A stretch of 64,000 nucleotides of DNA, taken from positions 1 through 64,000 of the forward strand of contig JAGCUO010000021.1 in assembly GCA_017962825.1 (NCBI GenBank), in the 5' to 3' direction. The stretch comes from Lachnospiraceae bacterium (GTDB lineage Bacteria > Bacillota > Clostridia > Lachnospirales > Lachnospiraceae). The first letter of the stretch is position 1; each line of letters starts with the position of its first letter. Position numbers and translations under genes: made by a program. Below are positions 17,623 through 26,318 of the stretch, in pieces. Under the pieces are notes generated by a model. The model did no database searches, was not told the DNA's origin, and saw nothing but the letters and a program-made list of their open reading frames with translations.

Positions 17623-18067
17623 TGCCCCGATGGATGTTGAGGTAAAGCTGATCCATCCCGAAGAAAAAGAATATGTGGAGATAGGCTGTCACAAAGTAGA
17701 TGAACGTATCGAGGAGATAACCAGATTCATCAGATCAAGGCAGGGAAACCTAGAGGGATATATGGAAGGCGATATGTACAATGTTCCGATAGCGGATGTG
17801 TACTATATCGAGTCCGTTGATGACAGGACATTTCTCTATCTTGAAAAGGAAACCTACGAATCGCGAAAGCGCCTGTATGAACTGGAGAAGATAACGGATC
17901 CTTTTCACTTTATCAGGATATCGAAATCGATCATCGTAAATCTGATGAAGGTTGATTCCATAAGACCTGCGCTGAACGGAAGATTTTCCTGCAAGCTGAA
18001 AAACGGTGAAGAAGTGATCATATCCAGAAAGTATGTGCAGGCACTGAAGGATAAGCTCAAGGGATGA
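17609..18067 (+). CDS. LytTR-domain transcriptional regulator
   Basis: 152 residues. The C-terminal two thirds (about 55-150) are a LytTR DNA-binding domain: VPIADVYYIESVDDRTFLY, the central FIRISKSIIVNL strand and a final RKYVQALKDKL helix. The N-terminal part has no receiver, as in the LytTR regulators that are paired with a membrane partner. The start is uncertain: ATG at 17609 fits GGAGAG upstream, while a TTG at 17600 in the same frame is also possible. Either start overlaps the hydrolase gene. The DUF3021 gene follows with an ATGA overlap, so the two are made together. Confidence 0.88.
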   Translation: MKNIDAPMDVEVKLIHPEEKEYVEIGCHKVDERIEEITRFIRSRQGNLEGYMEGDMYNVPIADVYYIESVDDRTFLYLEKETYESRKRLYELEKITDPFHFIRISKSIIVNLMKVDSIRPALNGRFSCKLKNGEEVIISRKYVQALKDKLKG

Positions 18068-18519
18068 CAACTATGAAGGAACATTTGAAAGATCATTTAA
18101 AAGAATGTCTCAGAAATTATTTCATAATCGTAACCGGTATCAATCTTGCGGTCTTTGTTCTGGGCATGATATTCAGGCCGGATCAAAAGCTTGGATATGA
18201 CGCATTCCTGTATCCGATCATCTATGGGGCAATCACCAGCATTCCAAACCTTCTGATGGTTGAAAAGAAAGAACCTACAATAAAGCAGACGATCTTCAGG
18301 GAGTTTATCGGAGTGATACTTATAAGTGCCATACTCCTTACGACAATGTTTGCCGGAATGAAGATAACAGGGGAACTTGTTGTCATAAGTTGTGGTATAG
18401 TGATAAGTGTCGTGTGCATTACCATATTGGTGAATGTGATCTCATGGATACTTGATTCCAAAAAGGCGGAGAGTCTTACCAACGATCTTCTGGCTTTTCA
18501 GAATAGAATTAACGGATAG
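18064..18519 (+). CDS. DUF3021 membrane protein, partner of LytTR regulator
   Basis: 151 residues with four hydrophobic segments (about 17-37, 47-60, 78-97 and 105-130) and a short charged tail. The length, four-span layout and position right after a receiver-less LytTR regulator match the DUF3021 family. In the streptococcal LytTR regulatory systems a membrane partner holds back the LytTR activator; whether DUF3021 proteins act the same way is inference. Its ATGA start overlaps the regulator stop. AAGG lies inside the upstream gene. Confidence 0.8.
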   Translation: MTTMKEHLKDHLKECLRNYFIIVTGINLAVFVLGMIFRPDQKLGYDAFLYPIIYGAITSIPNLLMVEKKEPTIKQTIFREFIGVILISAILLTTMFAGMKITGELVVISCGIVISVVCITILVNVISWILDSKKAESLTNDLLAFQNRING

Positions 18520-18531
18520 AAGGTTACAGAA

Positions 18532-19563
18532 ATGAAATTTGATGAGAAGTATTTTATTAAGACTTTGAAAGAACTTCTGGATATTGATTCCGTAACGGGT
18601 CAGTATCACGAACTTCAGGATTTCCTTGTGAAAGAAGCAAAGAGTCTGGGTTTTAAAACATCAACTCTTAAAAAGGGCGGGGTGCTCGTTGATCTCGGAG
18701 GCAAGGGCGAAGGAAGAGTAATAAGTGCTCATGGTGATACCGTTGGTCTTATGGTTCGACACATTTATTCTGACGGTACCATAAAGGTATGCCCCGTCGG
18801 CGGATTACATGCGCACAATTCCGACAGTGAGAATATCCGTATCCATACCCGCAGCGGTAAAGTTATAACGGGAGCACTTCAGAGAAAGTATTCTTCCGTA
18901 CATGTTACTCCCGATAAGAAGTGGGATGAACTTCCCAGCTTTGATGAAAACATCGTTGCGGTAGTCGATGCCGATGTAAAATGTGCCGAGGATGTCAGAA
19001 AACTCGGCGTCGAGGTTGGAGACTATATCGCACTGGATCACAGATTTAAGTATGAGAACGGATATATTAAATCCCGTTTCATTGATGATAAAGCACAGGT
19101 TGCGATCCTTCTTGAGTTATTAAGAGATATGAAGAAGGAAAAGCTTACTCCCTCCAAGAAAACATATTTCCTGATTCCTTTTCATGAAGAGATCGGATTC
19201 GGAGGATCATGGCTTCCCGATAATGTTGCCGAGTTTCTCGCTGTCGATATAGCATGCATCGGACCCGAGCAGACTTCCGATGAGAGAAAGGTATCCATCT
19301 TCTTTAAGGATACTCGTGCTCCTTATCATTTTGACTTGACCAGGGATCTTGAGAAGAAGGCAAAAAAAGCTAAGATCGATTTCGTTCCCGATATCTTCAC
19401 ACCTCATTACGGAACAGATGCGGACACTTCACTTGTTGCGGGATATGATATTCGTCATGCCGCCATCGGTCCCGGAACAAGGGCAACACACGGATATGAA
19501 AGAACCCATATCGACGCTATCCGTGATACATATACACTCGTAGCTGCATATATGTTTGATTGA
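18532..19563 (+). CDS. M42-family metallopeptidase
   Basis: 343-residue di-metal aminopeptidase of the M42 (glutamyl aminopeptidase / tetrahedral aminopeptidase) family. Metal and catalytic residues are visible in order: His in SAHGDTVG (about residue 66), Asp in FIDDKAQVA (about 186), the Glu pair in PFHEEIGFGG (about 216-217), Asp in AVDIACIGPEQ (about 240) and His in GTRATHGYERTH (about 322). Cytosolic and expected to trim peptides. It begins 12 bases after the DUF3021 gene, and its stop overlaps the next start (TGATG), so it is part of the same transcript. Confidence 0.92.
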   Translation: MKFDEKYFIKTLKELLDIDSVTGQYHELQDFLVKEAKSLGFKTSTLKKGGVLVDLGGKGEGRVISAHGDTVGLMVRHIYSDGTIKVCPVGGLHAHNSDSENIRIHTRSGKVITGALQRKYSSVHVTPDKKWDELPSFDENIVAVVDADVKCAEDVRKLGVEVGDYIALDHRFKYENGYIKSRFIDDKAQVAILLELLRDMKKEKLTPSKKTYFLIPFHEEIGFGGSWLPDNVAEFLAVDIACIGPEQTSDERKVSIFFKDTRAPYHFDLTRDLEKKAKKAKIDFVPDIFTPHYGTDADTSLVAGYDIRHAAIGPGTRATHGYERTHIDAIRDTYTLVAAYMFD

Positions 19564-20234
19564 TGAAGAAAAGAGATTACAACAGCATCCTTGAAATATG
19601 TTTCAATATCTGCATTGTTATCTTTGCGGGTATCGGAACATATTTGATGTGGTCAAATACCGAATCCGGGGCAGGACTCATGTCATCGGGATTTGCCAAT
19701 CTCAAATACTTTACAGTTCTTTCCAATCTGTTTTGCGGAGCTGTTGCACTTATCAGGCTTATATTCTTCGCGTTGTCAAAGAAATTTTCCGTACTGCCTA
19801 AGCTCATGGCTGCATCTGCGACAGGACTTACATTTTTCATCATAGCAGCATTTCTTCAGCCCCTTTACCCCGATCTGAATCTTTATGAGCGCGGTAATCT
19901 TTATTTTCACCTGATCGTACCACTTCTTTCAGTGGCGGATTTTTTGATCATTAAGACCGGGGATAAAATACCTTTCAGATATACTTTATATTCCGCGTCG
20001 CTTGCACTTATATACGGAACCGGATATCTTGTTAATATTCTGGTAAATGGGATCGGAGAGTGGCCCGAATCAAATGACTGGTACGGATTTTTGAACTGGG
20101 GCTTTCCCATCGGGATCGCGATATTTGCGTTTGTCGTTGTCATGGAATTTGGAATCGCATGTCTTCTTCGATTCTTAAACTACCGAATCAACAAACTGAG
20201 GAGAAAGAATGAGAATAGTAACCCTGATAAATGA
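19563..20234 (+). CDS. Pr6Pr-like integral membrane protein
   Basis: 223 residues with six or seven hydrophobic segments; no catalytic motif that I can identify. The pattern SGFANLKYFTVLSNLFCG near residue 40, charged ends and overall length resemble the Pr6Pr / FAR-17a-AIG1-like membrane family. The ATG at 19563 overlaps the stop of the M42 gene as TGATG; a TTG one codon earlier is less likely. The C-terminus is basic (RRKNENSNPDK) and overlaps the next gene by 26 bases. Confidence 0.7.
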   Translation: MKKRDYNSILEICFNICIVIFAGIGTYLMWSNTESGAGLMSSGFANLKYFTVLSNLFCGAVALIRLIFFALSKKFSVLPKLMAASATGLTFFIIAAFLQPLYPDLNLYERGNLYFHLIVPLLSVADFLIIKTGDKIPFRYTLYSASLALIYGTGYLVNILVNGIGEWPESNDWYGFLNWGFPIGIAIFAFVVVMEFGIACLLRFLNYRINKLRRKNENSNPDK

Positions 20235-20760
20235 TGAGGATTATATAGCATTTAACGAGGCATATCAGTTTAAAAGTTCCGAAGGTAGAAACAGTGTAAG
20301 TAAATACATTATCATGTTTGCGATTTTGCTGGGCTTAAGTGTCTTGGTAACTTTTTTGGTACTTTTGGCTGACGTGTTTGATGGGAAAATACTTCTTGCA
20401 GATTTGCTGGTGCCCATAGGAATGGCCGTGTATTGTACCGTTATCTTGGCGACATTCAAATCCCGTATAAGAAAAAGAATTCGCAAAAAGGTGGAAAAAT
20501 ACAGAGCCGAAGGCAATCTCACTTATGATAGTGAAGCTACGATCGATCTGACGGATGAGATGATAATGGAATATACTCCCAAATCCACGATCAGGAGAGA
20601 GTGGAGGGATATTAAGAGTATAATCGCAGATGATGGGCATTATTATCTGATGGTCGGACCGATGCAGGGATTGATCATTCCCTTCAGATGCCTGGGTGCG
20701 GAAGCAAATACGTTTTTACCATATGTTCAGCAAAGGACAGGACTTGGAGTTATAAAATGA
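20209..20760 (+). CDS. YcxB-like membrane protein
   Basis: 183 residues: two central hydrophobic segments (about 30-55 and 62-82), a very basic patch right after (RIRKRIRKK), then a soluble C-terminal part with IRREWRDIKSIIADDGHYYLM and IIPFRCLG, the features of the YcxB-like C-terminal domain. Function unknown. GAGGAG lies inside the end of the preceding gene, 7 bases before the ATG. The stop codon overlaps the next start (ATGA). Confidence 0.78.
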   Translation: MRIVTLINDEDYIAFNEAYQFKSSEGRNSVSKYIIMFAILLGLSVLVTFLVLLADVFDGKILLADLLVPIGMAVYCTVILATFKSRIRKRIRKKVEKYRAEGNLTYDSEATIDLTDEMIMEYTPKSTIRREWRDIKSIIADDGHYYLMVGPMQGLIIPFRCLGAEANTFLPYVQQRTGLGVIK

Positions 20761-21473
20761 AATTATCTTTAAACAGAAATCAGATCAAATATCTGGCGAT
20801 AATCGCAATGCTGATAGATCATCTTGCCTGGAAGATGTTTGATACCGCATCACTGCCCGGAGAGATAATGCACTTTATAGGCAGACTCACCGGACCCACC
20901 ATGGCAATCATGGTGGCGGAAGGATATCAATATACACGCAATGTTAAGAAGTATGCGATTCGATTGGGATTGTTTGCATTGGTATCCATCGTCCCCTTCT
21001 GTTTGTATGAATACGGAATGCTGTTCGCCATAGGAATGGGAACCTGGGGAGTTATTTATACTTTGTTTCTCGGCCTGATGGCCATATGCATTTGGGACAG
21101 GACAAAACTTCCGAAGTGGCTTAAGATCGTGATCATAGTAGTCTTTTGTATCCTGTCGCTTTTGGGGGATTGGCCCATATTTGATGTTCTCTGGCCCTTG
21201 TTCTTATTCATATATCGTGATAATGCCAAGAAAAAATGGTTGTCCTTCAACATCATCATATGTGTGGAGGTGGCACTTACGACGCTTATGAGTATGGGCG
21301 GCGGAAATATCTTCCGGAACTTTTTCCAGCTCGGTGCGTTTATGGTGCCGATCATATTCATATATTTCTACAACGGAGAATCCGGAAGCAAACATCCCTT
21401 CCATAAATGGTTTTTCTATATTTTCTATCCTCTTCACCTGTTGATATTGGCATATATTTTTACGCTAAGGTGA
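20757..21473 (+). CDS. TraX-like membrane protein
   Basis: 238 residues from the ATG that overlaps the upstream stop. The N-terminal QIKYLAIIAMLIDHLAW (residues 7-23) and the GRLTGPTMAIMVAEGYQYT region (about 43-61) are characteristic of the TraX family, multi-span proteins named after the F-plasmid pilin acetylase. Chromosomal TraX-like proteins are common in Clostridia and are thought to be membrane acyltransferases acting on other targets. About eight hydrophobic segments are visible. The same frame is open 69 bases further upstream, but that extension lies inside the preceding gene and lacks family similarity. It ends the operon; a terminator follows. Confidence 0.85.
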   Translation: MKLSLNRNQIKYLAIIAMLIDHLAWKMFDTASLPGEIMHFIGRLTGPTMAIMVAEGYQYTRNVKKYAIRLGLFALVSIVPFCLYEYGMLFAIGMGTWGVIYTLFLGLMAICIWDRTKLPKWLKIVIIVVFCILSLLGDWPIFDVLWPLFLFIYRDNAKKKWLSFNIIICVEVALTTLMSMGGGNIFRNFFQLGAFMVPIIFIYFYNGESGSKHPFHKWFFYIFYPLHLLILAYIFTLR

Positions 21474-21498
21474 TCGGATCGAATGAATATTGCATAAG

Positions 21499-21526
21499 AC
21501 GGAAGACGAAAAGTCTTCCGTTTTTT
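21499..21526 (+). terminator. intrinsic terminator
   Basis: Perfect 9-bp stem ACGGAAGAC / GTCTTCCGT with a GAAAA loop and six T. Ends the hydrolase-to-TraX gene chain. Confidence 0.92.
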
Positions 21527-21604
21527 ATTTAAAATCAGTATTTAAAAGAAAGATTTTTCTTGTTTTTGCGGCTATATTTATAGAGGGGCATTTGGAGATA
21601 TCTC

Positions 21605-22162
21605 ATGGACGATAAACAGATAATCGAATTGTATTTTAAAAGGGACGAAACGGCACTTTCCGAGACACAGGATAAATACGGGAAGTACTGTTTTAAGATC
21701 GCCGGAAATATCCTGGAAGATGTGGAAGATTCCAAGGAGTGTGTTAACGATGCTCTGGTTACCGTCTGGAATAAGATCCCGCCCCTGATACCTGTATCGT
21801 TAAAAGCATTTCTGGGAAAGGTTGTCAGAGATATATCCTTAAGCAGATACAGGGAAAACCATGCGGTAAAACGTTACAATGCAATGACTGTGATGCTTGA
21901 TGAACTGGAAGACTGTATACCTTCAGGAATCAACACCGAAGATCAGGCGGAAAAAAGAGAACTGATCGGGCTGGTAAATGACTACCTTGAGGGTATTAAA
22001 ACCGAGGACAGAGTATTGTTTGTCCGAAGATATTATTTCGGGGAATCGGTTAATGATCTGGCGGAAGAATTCGGATTTTCCGAAAATAAAGTGTCGCAGA
22101 GACTTTTAAAGATACGAAGAAAACTAAAGGCTTTTGTAGAAAAGGGAGGTTATGAATTATGA
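21605..22162 (+). CDS. ECF-type RNA polymerase sigma factor
   Basis: 185-residue sigma-70 family protein of the extracytoplasmic-function type. Region 2 is seen in the first 85 residues (KYGKYCFKIAGNILEDVEDSKE ... NDALVTVWNKIP), region 4 at about 125-182 (RVLFVRRYYFGESVNDLAEEFGFSENKVSQRLLKIR). There is no region 1 or 3. GGAG precedes the ATG. Its stop overlaps the ATG of the next gene, the standard arrangement of an ECF sigma factor and its membrane-bound anti-sigma factor. Confidence 0.92.
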   Translation: MDDKQIIELYFKRDETALSETQDKYGKYCFKIAGNILEDVEDSKECVNDALVTVWNKIPPLIPVSLKAFLGKVVRDISLSRYRENHAVKRYNAMTVMLDELEDCIPSGINTEDQAEKRELIGLVNDYLEGIKTEDRVLFVRRYYFGESVNDLAEEFGFSENKVSQRLLKIRRKLKAFVEKGGYEL

Positions 22163-23181
22163 ATTCGGAAGATATGTATAATGTCATATCCGAAATATCC
22201 CCTGCCATTTTGGATGAAGCGGAAAAATATAAATTCGGAAAAGACTTTACTCCTATTAAGATACTTGCGGCTGCGGCCTGTATTCTTTTCCTGATATGCG
22301 GATCCATACCGGTAATGGCTGCATGTAATAATGAAACTGCTATTCGGATAATGTATATGGTAGTTCCGTCGCTGGCACAAAGGCTTCGTCCGGTGGCCAT
22401 GTCCTGCGAGAGAAACGGGATTACGATGGAAGTTGTGGGTATGGAACTGGATTACGATAAAGCGAGTGTTTTGGTATCAATGAATGATGCTGAGGGAAGA
22501 CTCACGGGTTCCTGTGACCTTTTTGACAGCTACGGGATTCGCACAAACAGCGCATCGGTAGCAGGTGCAGGAATGGCTGAATTTGATGAAGAAACCGGTA
22601 CGGCATATTTTCTGATTCAGATCGATCAAATGGGTATACCTATCAAGGAGGGCGATAAGATAGCTTTTTCGGTGGGTGAGATTCTTCCGGGGAAAGAGCA
22701 TTACGATCTTGAGATGGATATGATCGATTTGAGCCGTATCCCGGATAATGTTGAAATGACTTGTGATTATGAATACCGTGGAGGCGGTGGCCCGGGGCTT
22801 GATGGCAAGGAATTATCTGGTATACCCGTAATGGTCACAGCCCCTTCCGAGGAGAGACCACTTGCGGATGGCGTGGCTTTAACCGGGTATGGGATCAATG
22901 ACGGAATCTTACATGTTCAGATCAGATATACAGATATATTCAATACCGATAATCACGGGTATATATATCTTATCGATCCTAATGGAGAAAAGGTATTATA
23001 CGATATGTCAGTTGCATGGTTTGATGAAGACAGAACCGACAGTTATGAGGAATATTTCTTGTGTATCCCCGAAGGTGGATTTGACGGATACAGGATAATG
23101 GGTGAATTCTGGACCTGTAATGACGGCCCCATAGAAGGCCCCTGGCAGATTACGATCCCTGTGGGAATGCTGGAAGACTGA
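22159..23181 (+). CDS. membrane-anchored anti-sigma factor candidate (DUF4179-like)
   Basis: 340 residues: a short cytoplasmic N-terminal part with an MNSEDMYNVISEISPAILDEAE start (residues 1-22), one membrane span (about 35-55), and a large extracytoplasmic domain. The short N-terminal helix pair followed by a span and an external domain is the layout of DUF4179-type partners of ECF sigma factors. No zinc-binding HxxxCxxC motif is present, so this is not a classic ZAS anti-sigma factor. GGGAGG precedes the start, which overlaps the sigma gene. The external domain (about 60-340) could sense a cell-surface signal; its ligand is unknown. Confidence 0.75.
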   Translation: MNSEDMYNVISEISPAILDEAEKYKFGKDFTPIKILAAAACILFLICGSIPVMAACNNETAIRIMYMVVPSLAQRLRPVAMSCERNGITMEVVGMELDYDKASVLVSMNDAEGRLTGSCDLFDSYGIRTNSASVAGAGMAEFDEETGTAYFLIQIDQMGIPIKEGDKIAFSVGEILPGKEHYDLEMDMIDLSRIPDNVEMTCDYEYRGGGGPGLDGKELSGIPVMVTAPSEERPLADGVALTGYGINDGILHVQIRYTDIFNTDNHGYIYLIDPNGEKVLYDMSVAWFDEDRTDSYEEYFLCIPEGGFDGYRIMGEFWTCNDGPIEGPWQITIPVGMLED

Positions 23182-23269
23182 GATTTAAGTTACATATGGT
23201 AAACACCCCAAGAAATATCAAAAATATAAAAGTATATGATGATAATCTTTTTCATACAGGAGGTAATGT

Positions 23270-24160
23270 ATGAAGGAGTGGATTGAAGTAGCCCAGCAAA
23301 TGATCGAATGGATCGAAACGCATCCGGATTGCGATAGGGTCCTGAATGGCTTGTCTGACGAGATGGGTTATTCACCCTGGTACTGTTCGGTTCTCTTTCA
23401 CGATGTGACAGGAATGACCATAAAAGCCTATACATCGGGAAGGCGCCTGGCCTGCGCCGCTGAAGAGATAAGGGATACTGATGAAAGGATCCTGGATATT
23501 GCACTGAAATACGGCTATTCTTCGCAGGAAGCACTGTCCAGAGTTTTTAAGGAACAGTTCGGGTGTACACCGGCTGCCTACCGCAAAAATCCGATCCCTA
23601 TTCCCCTCCAAATACATAAAGTTGTCCTGTTTCCTGACTATTATGAAAAAGAGAGGATAAAGACTATGGAAGAATCAAGACTCGGCATCAGCGTTGAATA
23701 CATCCCCGCTCATAAATATATGGGAATCTGGGAAAAGAAAGCATCAAATTACTGTGAATTCTGGGAGCATCATGACTGTGACACCGTATGCGGATATGTG
23801 ACCAGCATGGATAAGAATGCACACCCCGTTGTCACACCTCATACCGCCGGATGGGTAACAGAAAACGGAAAGAGGACCTATTTCTACGGAACAGGTGTAG
23901 AGGACGGTTTTACCGGCCCTGTTCCCGAAGGATTTGAGTTAAGGGAAATTCCCGGAAGCTATTATCTGGTATTTTCCTATCCTTCTTTTGACTATCTGGC
24001 TGAAAATGCCGATGTCATGACGGCTGTAGAGAAGCTTGCGTGGAACTTCGATCCCAGGACCATGGGTTATGAGTGGAATGAGGATGAATGCCCCGATTAC
24101 CAGCGACATAACCCCGAGAAGCTGGGATATCAGATCCTCCGTCCCGTGAAAAAGATCTGA
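23270..24160 (+). CDS. AraC-type regulator with GyrI-like effector domain
   Basis: 296 residues. The N-terminal 105 residues are an AraC/XylS DNA-binding domain with two helix-turn-helix units; the second ends in GYSSQEALSRVFKEQFGCTPAAYR (split here as GYSSQEALSRVFKEQ and FGCTPAAYR). Residues about 140-295 form a GyrI-like small-molecule-binding domain (effector-binding type), as in Rob, BltR and similar multidrug or stress regulators. AGGAGG precedes the ATG. It is a single-gene unit with a terminator after it; targets are not evident from its neighbours. Confidence 0.9.
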   Translation: MKEWIEVAQQMIEWIETHPDCDRVLNGLSDEMGYSPWYCSVLFHDVTGMTIKAYTSGRRLACAAEEIRDTDERILDIALKYGYSSQEALSRVFKEQFGCTPAAYRKNPIPIPLQIHKVVLFPDYYEKERIKTMEESRLGISVEYIPAHKYMGIWEKKASNYCEFWEHHDCDTVCGYVTSMDKNAHPVVTPHTAGWVTENGKRTYFYGTGVEDGFTGPVPEGFELREIPGSYYLVFSYPSFDYLAENADVMTAVEKLAWNFDPRTMGYEWNEDECPDYQRHNPEKLGYQILRPVKKI

Positions 24161-24198
24161 GATGTAGATGTATAGAGAGATAAATAAGTAAAAGAAGG

Positions 24199-24240
24199 AC
24201 CCCTTTTGGTGATATTCATCATCAGAAGGGGTTTATTTTT
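24199..24240 (+). terminator. intrinsic terminator after the AraC-type gene
   Basis: Long stem ACCCCTT ... AAGGGGT (24199-24232), extended inward by TTGGTGAT / ATCATCAG with G-U pairs around an ATTC loop, then TTTATTTTT. Confidence 0.9.
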
Positions 24241-24353
24241 GTGAATAATTTGTAAACAAACTGTGACCAAATTGATAACAATCTCGTCTATAATAGGTGT
24301 GAGGGGACATTGCAGAGATGTTTTCTCTGTTTCCAAAACAAGGAGGAAAAATT

Positions 24354-25958
24354 ATGAAAAAACGATTTGTAGCACTTTTAACGGCAGTTATGACAGTGGC
24401 AAGTCTTTCAGCGTGCGGAAACTCCGGAGGGGATTATGCCGCCGCACCTGCATCAACATCTGATGCAGTATGTTATGAGCCTATGGCCCTTGATGGAAAC
24501 GCCGCGGAATTCGAATATGCATATGAAATGAATAACCTGATTGCAGAAAACGGCGAGGTAAACGAGGAATTCAATACCGAAGAATATCTGAGCATCAAAG
24601 AAAACGGATTTGTTCTGGTATCGGATAACCCGCTTTCAACATTTTCCGCGGATGTGGACACCGGTTCTTATTGCAATCTCAGAAGGATCATAAACGACGG
24701 CTGGAGTCTTGATAATGTTGCTAGCTCTGTCAGAACCGAAGAGATCATCAATTATTTTGATTATGATGTAAATGACAGATCCGATGTATTCAGCGTTCAG
24801 TATGAAGTGGGAAATTGCCCTTGGAATGAAGAACATAAGCTTCTGGTCATGACTTTCCAGGCTAATGCCGATGAAGAAGTTACCAATGAAGGTAATAATT
24901 TTGTATTCCTCATCGATTCATCAGGGTCAATGAGCAGCCCCGATAAGCTGGCTCTTGCCGTAGAAAGCTTTAAGATGCTGGCTGAATCCCTCGGCAAAAA
25001 TGACAGAGTATCCATCGTGACTTATTCCGGAGACAGCAGACTTCTCCTTGAGGGCTCCAATGATTATACGGAAATATGCAGAGCACTTGATAAGATCAGC
25101 GCAGGCGGCGGAACCAACGGATCAGGCGGAATATCCGCAGCTTATGAATGCGCCAACAACAACTTTATCAAAGGAGGAAATAACCGTGTCATCATCGCAT
25201 CCGACGGAGACATGAATCTCGGGATCACCAGCACCGGAGGACTTACGGATCTTATAACCGAAGAAAAGGAATCCGGAGTATTTTTAACGGTTCTCGGATT
25301 CGGAAGCGGAAATTACAGCGATGCAAATATGGAATCCATAGCTGATGCGGGAAACGGAAATTATTATTATATCGATACCATAGATGAAGCCCGCAGAGTA
25401 CTTGTAGATAAGCTTAAGCAGACCACTCTTACCGTAGCCAAGGACGTTAAGTTCCAGGCAGAGTTTAATCCTGCGGTTGTTTATTCTTACAGACAGATCG
25501 GATACGAGAACAGAGTAATGTCAGCCAGCGATTTCAATGACGACACCAAGGACGGAGGAGAAGTTGGAGCAGGACAGCAGGTAACCATAGCTTATGAGAT
25601 AGAGCTTGCAGGTACTCAGGAAGAGGGAATCAATCTTAAGTATCAGGATTCAGAGGTCGTAGAAGGATTCGAAAATGAGCTCTGTACCGTAGCCGTCAGA
25701 TACAAAGAGCCCGATGCCGATGAGAGTTCAAAGCTTACCTATGTGGTTGAAATGGGTGAAGGCGAGGATGAGGTCCGCTCTGAGGACTTCAATTTCGTAG
25801 CCGGTATCATCGAAGCTTCAATGGTAATCAGAGACAGTGATTACACAGGCTCCGCAACTTTAGACAGCGCATATATCCTTGCTAACAGCGGAACCAAGGG
25901 AGACGAATACAGAATAGAGTTCTGTGACCTTCTCGTAGAGCTTGGAGCACATGATTGA
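24354..25958 (+). CDS. von Willebrand factor A lipoprotein (YfbK-like)
   Basis: 534-residue lipoprotein. A signal peptide ends in the lipobox LSAC (Cys at about residue 20). A YfbK-type N-terminal domain contains NPLSTFSADVDTGSYCNLRR (about 102-121). The VWA domain follows with an intact MIDAS, D188-S190-S192 in LIDSSGSMSS, and later threonine and aspartate positions in GGTNGSG and IASDGDMNLG. The last 170 residues match the DUF3520-type C-terminal domain. It should sit on the outer face of the membrane, binding a protein partner through a metal ion. GGAGG and an AT-rich spacer support the ATG at 24354; an open extension upstream to 24318 would bury the signal peptide. A TATAAT at 24289 is a candidate -10. 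Confidence 0.9.
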   Translation: MKKRFVALLTAVMTVASLSACGNSGGDYAAAPASTSDAVCYEPMALDGNAAEFEYAYEMNNLIAENGEVNEEFNTEEYLSIKENGFVLVSDNPLSTFSADVDTGSYCNLRRIINDGWSLDNVASSVRTEEIINYFDYDVNDRSDVFSVQYEVGNCPWNEEHKLLVMTFQANADEEVTNEGNNFVFLIDSSGSMSSPDKLALAVESFKMLAESLGKNDRVSIVTYSGDSRLLLEGSNDYTEICRALDKISAGGGTNGSGGISAAYECANNNFIKGGNNRVIIASDGDMNLGITSTGGLTDLITEEKESGVFLTVLGFGSGNYSDANMESIADAGNGNYYYIDTIDEARRVLVDKLKQTTLTVAKDVKFQAEFNPAVVYSYRQIGYENRVMSASDFNDDTKDGGEVGAGQQVTIAYEIELAGTQEEGINLKYQDSEVVEGFENELCTVAVRYKEPDADESSKLTYVVEMGEGEDEVRSEDFNFVAGIIEASMVIRDSDYTGSATLDSAYILANSGTKGDEYRIEFCDLLVELGAHD

Positions 25959-25992
25959 TCAAGGCATTTTGCCAAAAAGTACCCGTTTTTTG

Positions 25993-26021
25993 TTGCCATA
26001 ATCCGCCGTAAATGGTATTAT
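25993..26021 (+). promoter_or_regulatory. sigma-A promoter of the SCIFF precursor gene
   Basis: TTGCCA (25993-25998), 17-base spacer, TATTAT (26016-26021); five of six matches in each hexamer. The predicted transcript starts near 26028, about 40 bases before the precursor ATG. Confidence 0.8.
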
Positions 26022-26067
26022 TTTTCGGAAATACTAATTTCAAATACATGATTGATGAGGGATTGAA

Positions 26068-26214
26068 ATGAAAAGAATCAAAACTCTTGAAACCCGTAAT
26101 CTTTGCGAAAGCGCTAAGAAGGGCGGATGCGGCGAGTGCCAGACTTCATGTCAGTCTGCTTGCAAGACCAGCTGTGGTGTTGCTAACCAGAAGTGCGAAA
26201 ATAAAGCTAAATAA
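26068..26214 (+). CDS. scfA: SCIFF ranthipeptide precursor
   Basis: 48-residue precursor of the six-cysteine ranthipeptide family (six Cys in forty-five residues). It starts MKRIKTLETR and contains the invariant core GGCGECQTSCQSACKTSC, with a last Cys in NQKCEN. Cysteines are at 21, 24, 28, 32, 36 and 43, plus an extra one at 13 in the leader half. The maturase encoded downstream joins the core cysteines to alpha or gamma carbons of nearby residues as thioethers. GAGG lies 7 bases before the ATG. It has its own promoter, and a terminator separates it from the maturase gene. Confidence 0.96.
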   Translation: MKRIKTLETRNLCESAKKGGCGECQTSCQSACKTSCGVANQKCENKAK

Positions 26215-26241
26215 GTAGTTTTTCTCGGACAATGAAGTAAA

Positions 26242-26280
26242 CCCCTTTTGCCGGCTCAGCTGACAAAAGGGGCTTTTATT
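26242..26280 (+). terminator. terminator/attenuator between SCIFF precursor and maturase genes
   Basis: CCCCTTTTG (26242-26250) pairs with CAAAAGGGG (26264-26272); inner bases CGGC/GCTG extend the helix to a TCA loop, and CTTTTATT follows. No other promoter is obvious before the maturase, so partial read-through would give much more precursor than enzyme. Confidence 0.85.
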
Positions 26281-26318
26281 ATAAGGCATTTTCCGATAAA
26301 CAATTTTTAGGAGAAAAA

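Noticed and set aside
20688..20756. Longer N-terminus for the TraX-like protein
   Set aside because: The extension lies within the YcxB-like gene, and the ATGA overlap with family-like sequence right after it marks the true start.
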